Assembly (NCBI GenBank): GCA_003695455.1 | Contig: RFJF01000011.1 | Coordinates: 1-15,470 of the forward strand | Reading direction: 5' to 3' | Origin: Chloroflexota bacterium | GTDB lineage: Bacteria; Chloroflexota; Anaerolineae; 4572-78; J111 | Length of the DNA: 15,470 nt | In this document: positions 13,068 through 15,470 of the stretch, one piece after another | Layout of the letters: the number at the start of each line of letters is the position of its first letter | How positions within the stretch are numbered: position 1 is the stretch's first letter | Made by a program: the position numbers and the translations under genes | The notes under the pieces: model-generated | The model's database searches: none | The model's input: only the letters and a program-made list of their open reading frames with translations | What the model was told of the DNA's origin: nothing

Positions 13068-14105
13068 TTACGGCGTGGGGTAAACCATGACCCGGCCCTG
13101 TATTTGCAGCGATACCCGCTGGCCCGGCCGAAAATCGCCGGACAGCCCCAACAGCCGGCTGTGCAGCACCGCGCCGGAAGCCAGCCGCACGGTCACAAGT
13201 TGATCGTGTCCAAAAAACTCCCGATCCACCACCTCTGCCGCGCCATCGCCGTTGGGCGTTAGCTCAATGGCCTCCGGTCGCAGCATCACTTCAACCGGGC
13301 CGTTGCCCCCCGAATCGAGCGTTGGCAGGCGGCCCAACTCGCAATCCACAAACCCGCTGTGGCGTTGGCCCGGCACAAAATTGGTGTGGCCCAAAAATTC
13401 GGCCACGTGCCGGTTGACCGGGCGTTCGTACAATCGCTGCGGGTTATCGGTTTGCGCCAGCCGGCCGTGCAGCATGACCGCAATTTCATCGGCCAGACTG
13501 AGCGCCTCCTCCTGATCGTGGGTCACAAAAATCACCGTGGCCCCGGCCCGGCGCAAAATCTGGCGCACCTCGGCCCGAATCTGGGTGCGCAAGCCGGCAT
13601 CCAGATTGGAGAACGGCTCATCCAGCAGCACCAGTTGCGGATTGGGTGCCAGCGCCCGCGCCAGCGCCACCCGCTGCTGCTGCCCCCCGGAGAGTTCAAA
13701 CGGCATTCGCTGTTCAACACCGGGCAGGCCCACCAGTTCCAGCACGTCCCGCACGCGCTGTTTTTTCTCCGTTTTGTTCATCCCTTTGGAGATGCCGTAG
13801 GCCACGTTATCGGCCACGTTCAAATGGGGAAAGAGCGCGTACTCCTGAAACACCATGCCCACGCTGCGCCGTTCCGGCGGCACAAACACATTTGGCCCAA
13901 ACACCGTCTGCCCGCCGATGGTGATTGTGCCGCTGTCAGGGGCTTCAAACCCGGCCAGCAGGCGCAACGTCGAAGTTTTGCCGCAGCCGCTTGGCCCCAG
14001 CAGGGCCAAAAACTGCCCCTCACGCAAAGCGAGGTTCACGCCGGCCACGGCCTGAACCTCACCAAATTTTTTGGATAAATGCTGACACTGAATAGCGATG
14101 CTCAC
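13068..14105 (-). CDS. fbpC: Iron(III)-type ABC transporter ATP-binding protein
   Basis: The 345-residue ATPase powers import through the permease encoded just upstream. It carries Walker A GPSGCGKT (37-44), the Q-loop in VFQEYALFPH (Gln87), the signature LSGGQQQR (138-145), Walker B LVLLDEP (158-164), the D-loop SNLD and the switch His196 in VTHDQEEAL. A TOBE-like regulatory region (about 240-340) follows. The VFQEYALFPHLNVADNV stretch and the pairing with an FbpB-like permease point to ferric iron, but related transporters carry other substrates such as thiamine, sulfate, spermidine or phosphonates, so the substrate is inferred. The GTG start at 14105 overlaps the permease stop by 4 bp (GTGA), a typical coupled junction. 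A GGAGGAG lies 14 nt upstream, rather far. The frame stays open into the permease gene, but that part encodes no ABC-type sequence. Confidence 0.9.
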   Translation of the reverse strand: MSIAIQCQHLSKKFGEVQAVAGVNLALREGQFLALLGPSGCGKTSTLRLLAGFEAPDSGTITIGGQTVFGPNVFVPPERRSVGMVFQEYALFPHLNVADNVAYGISKGMNKTEKKQRVRDVLELVGLPGVEQRMPFELSGGQQQRVALARALAPNPQLVLLDEPFSNLDAGLRTQIRAEVRQILRRAGATVIFVTHDQEEALSLADEIAVMLHGRLAQTDNPQRLYERPVNRHVAEFLGHTNFVPGQRHSGFVDCELGRLPTLDSGGNGPVEVMLRPEAIELTPNGDGAAEVVDREFFGHDQLVTVRLASGAVLHSRLLGLSGDFRPGQRVSLQIQGRVMVYPTP

Positions 14106-15470
14106 CGGCCGGCTCGTTTCTCCTCCTGCGAAAGAATTATCCACACCCCCACCGCCGATACCAGCACCAGCAGCAGCGCCGGCACCGACGCCTGTGCAAA
14201 AAACGCCTCTTCCGAGAAATCCCAGATGCGGGTAGCCATCGTTCTGAAGCCGGTGGGTCCCAGCAGTAACGTGGCCGGCAGTTCCTTCATCGCCGTCAGA
14301 AACACCAGCGCCAGCCCGGTGAACAGGCCGGGGCGCACCAGCGGCAGCGTCACACTGCGCAGGGTTTGCAGCGGCGTGCGGCCCAGATTGCGGGCGGCTT
14401 CTTCCAGCCGGGGGCTGACCTGCAACATCGAGGCCCGCGTGCTGCCCACTGCCTGCGGCAAAAAGCGGACCACGTAGGCCAGAACCAGCAGGAACAGGGT
14501 CTGGTAGAGGAAGGTGGCAAAGTTGGCTCCAAAAAAGACCAGCGACAGTGCAATTACAATGCTGGGCAGAGCAAAACCAATGTAGGTGCTGCGTTCCAGC
14601 CAGCGGCTCATTCGCCCCGGAAAACGGGTTGCCAGCACCGTTACCGGCACGGCGGCGGCAATGGCTGCCAGCGCCGCCGCTCCGCTTGCCGAGACCGAAT
14701 TGAAGGCCACGTCTGGCCGCAGGCTGAGCGCCTGACCGGCGTTCAGGCCGCGCACCAGCCAGTAGCCAATGACGCCCAGCGGCATCGCCAGCGCCAGCAG
14801 GGTCACCAATCCGCAAAAGGCCAGCGCGGGCCAGCGCCAGCGCCCCAGTTTGACCGGGGCGGCGGGCCGGACGGTGCCGGAACTGCTGCGGTAGTAGCGC
14901 GCCTTGCCGCGCATTTTCTGCTCGCCCACCAAAATGACCAGCGTCAGCGCCACCAGCAACAGGGCCAGCACGGCGGCGGTACTGCGGTCAAACGAGGCGC
15001 TGTACTGCATGTAAATGGCGCGGGTAAATGAATCAAAGCGCAGCATTGACACCGCGCCAAAATCGCTCAGGGTGTACAGGGCGACCAGCAACGCCCCGGC
15101 GGCAATCGAGGGGCGTAGGTGGGGCAAGGTAATCTCGCGGAAGACCTGCCACGGCGTGCGGCCCAGACTACGGGCCGCCTCTTCCAGGCTGGGGTCCAGC
15201 CCGCGCAGGGCGGCGCGCACGCTCAGCAAAATGTAGGGATAGGTGAACAGGGTCAGCGCCAGCAGCGCGCCCGGAAAGCCGTAAATCGAGGGCAGGCGCT
15301 CAATGCCCAGCGGCTCCAGCCAGCCTTGCACCAGCCCGCGCGGTCCCAGCGCGGAGACCAGCGTGAACGCGCCCACATACGAGGGGATGACCAGCGGCAA
15401 AATTGTTGCCAGCGACCAAAAACGGCGGCCCGGCAAATCGGTGCGTACCGTGAGCCAGGCCAGTGCAACG
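14102..15470 (-). CDS. fbpB: Iron(III)-type ABC transporter permease, two fused domains (partial, N-terminus off the right edge)
   Basis: The visible 455 residues continue open through the right edge, so the true start is outside the window. The sequence enters with AWLTVRTDLPGRRFW and a membrane segment LATILPLVIPSYVGAF, very typical of FbpB/SfuB permeases. Two binding-protein-dependent transport domains are present. Each has an EAA loop that docks on the ATPase: EEAARSLGRTPWQVF followed by LPHLRPS in the first half, and EEAARNLGRTPLQTL followed by LPLVRPG in the second. About ten hydrophobic membrane segments are visible. Full-length members have about 520-570 residues, so perhaps 70-110 are missing. 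It forms the inner-membrane channel for the ATPase encoded next. The periplasmic or lipid-anchored substrate-binding protein is not in the window and would be expected further right. Confidence 0.9.
   Translation of the reverse strand, partial: VALAWLTVRTDLPGRRFWSLATILPLVIPSYVGAFTLVSALGPRGLVQGWLEPLGIERLPSIYGFPGALLALTLFTYPYILLSVRAALRGLDPSLEEAARSLGRTPWQVFREITLPHLRPSIAAGALLVALYTLSDFGAVSMLRFDSFTRAIYMQYSASFDRSTAAVLALLLVALTLVILVGEQKMRGKARYYRSSSGTVRPAAPVKLGRWRWPALAFCGLVTLLALAMPLGVIGYWLVRGLNAGQALSLRPDVAFNSVSASGAAALAAIAAAVPVTVLATRFPGRMSRWLERSTYIGFALPSIVIALSLVFFGANFATFLYQTLFLLVLAYVVRFLPQAVGSTRASMLQVSPRLEEAARNLGRTPLQTLRSVTLPLVRPGLFTGLALVFLTAMKELPATLLLGPTGFRTMATRIWDFSEEAFFAQASVPALLLVLVSAVGVWIILSQEEKRAGR

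Noticed and set aside
13068..14816. Extended 582-residue version of the ABC ATPase
   Set aside because: Everything before the GTG at 14105 is an out-of-frame reading of the permease gene.
15434..15436. TTG at 15436 as the start of the permease
   Set aside because: The frame continues to the window edge with sequence typical of the family (AWLTVRTD), so the gene is truncated by the window rather than starting there.

Overview
The window looks like a chromosomal segment from a GC-rich bacterium, most likely a member of the Chloroflexota (Anaerolineae/Caldilineae type). The arguments are soft: soluble GAF/PAS kinases with receivers fused at either end, a secreted metalloprotease ending in an aromatic-x-P-L-V-type tail (YMPLVIK), a multi-LysM lipoprotein, a stand-alone FIST protein, and degenerate heptamer repeats in the spacers. 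There is no tRNA, rRNA, CRISPR array, transposase or phage gene. Eleven protein genes are supported; the first and last run off the window edges.

Layout. (1) Positions 1-854, minus strand: the N-terminal two thirds of an RlmI-type 23S rRNA m5C methyltransferase, cut by the left edge. (2) 1054-2337, plus: a lipoprotein with three LysM domains joined by Q/P/Y-rich repeats, with a good sigma70-like promoter and a strong terminator at 2391-2421. (3) 2451-3653, minus: a FIST-domain sensor protein. (4) From a shared 120-bp divergent promoter region, a plus-strand signalling operon: GAF-PAS-histidine kinase-receiver (3774-5966), overlapping by 8 bp a receiver-PAS-histidine kinase (5959-7488), then an OmpR/PhoB-type response regulator (7531-8274). 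(5) 8479-10455: a secreted zinc metalloprotease (HExxHxxxxxD plus a Met-turn), followed after 25 bp by a single-domain receiver (10481-10897) and then by a second receiver-PAS-kinase (11109-12587). (6) 12855-13067: a dodecin, convergent with no intergenic base with (7) a minus-strand FbpC/FbpB-type iron(III) ABC transporter ATPase and fused permease (13068 to the right edge).

How the genes may work together. The centre (about 3.65-12.6 kb) is a two-component signalling island built from duplicated parts. The two receiver-PAS-kinases (5959 and 11109) are paralogues, and so are the receivers of the OmpR-type regulator (7531) and the stand-alone receiver (10481). The secreted protease sits between the two halves. 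Its upstream region carries 11-bp-phased AATACA repeats next to a TATAAA box, and a hairpin whose right arm covers its Shine-Dalgarno. That makes the protease a plausible output of the neighbouring regulator; this is inference, not demonstrated.

The most interesting non-coding structure is a family of degenerate YTGCNAC heptamers in three spacers (8281-8381, about 10908-11006, 12645-12704). In the second and third spacers they lie within long inverted repeats, including a concentric double inverted repeat at 12589-12770.
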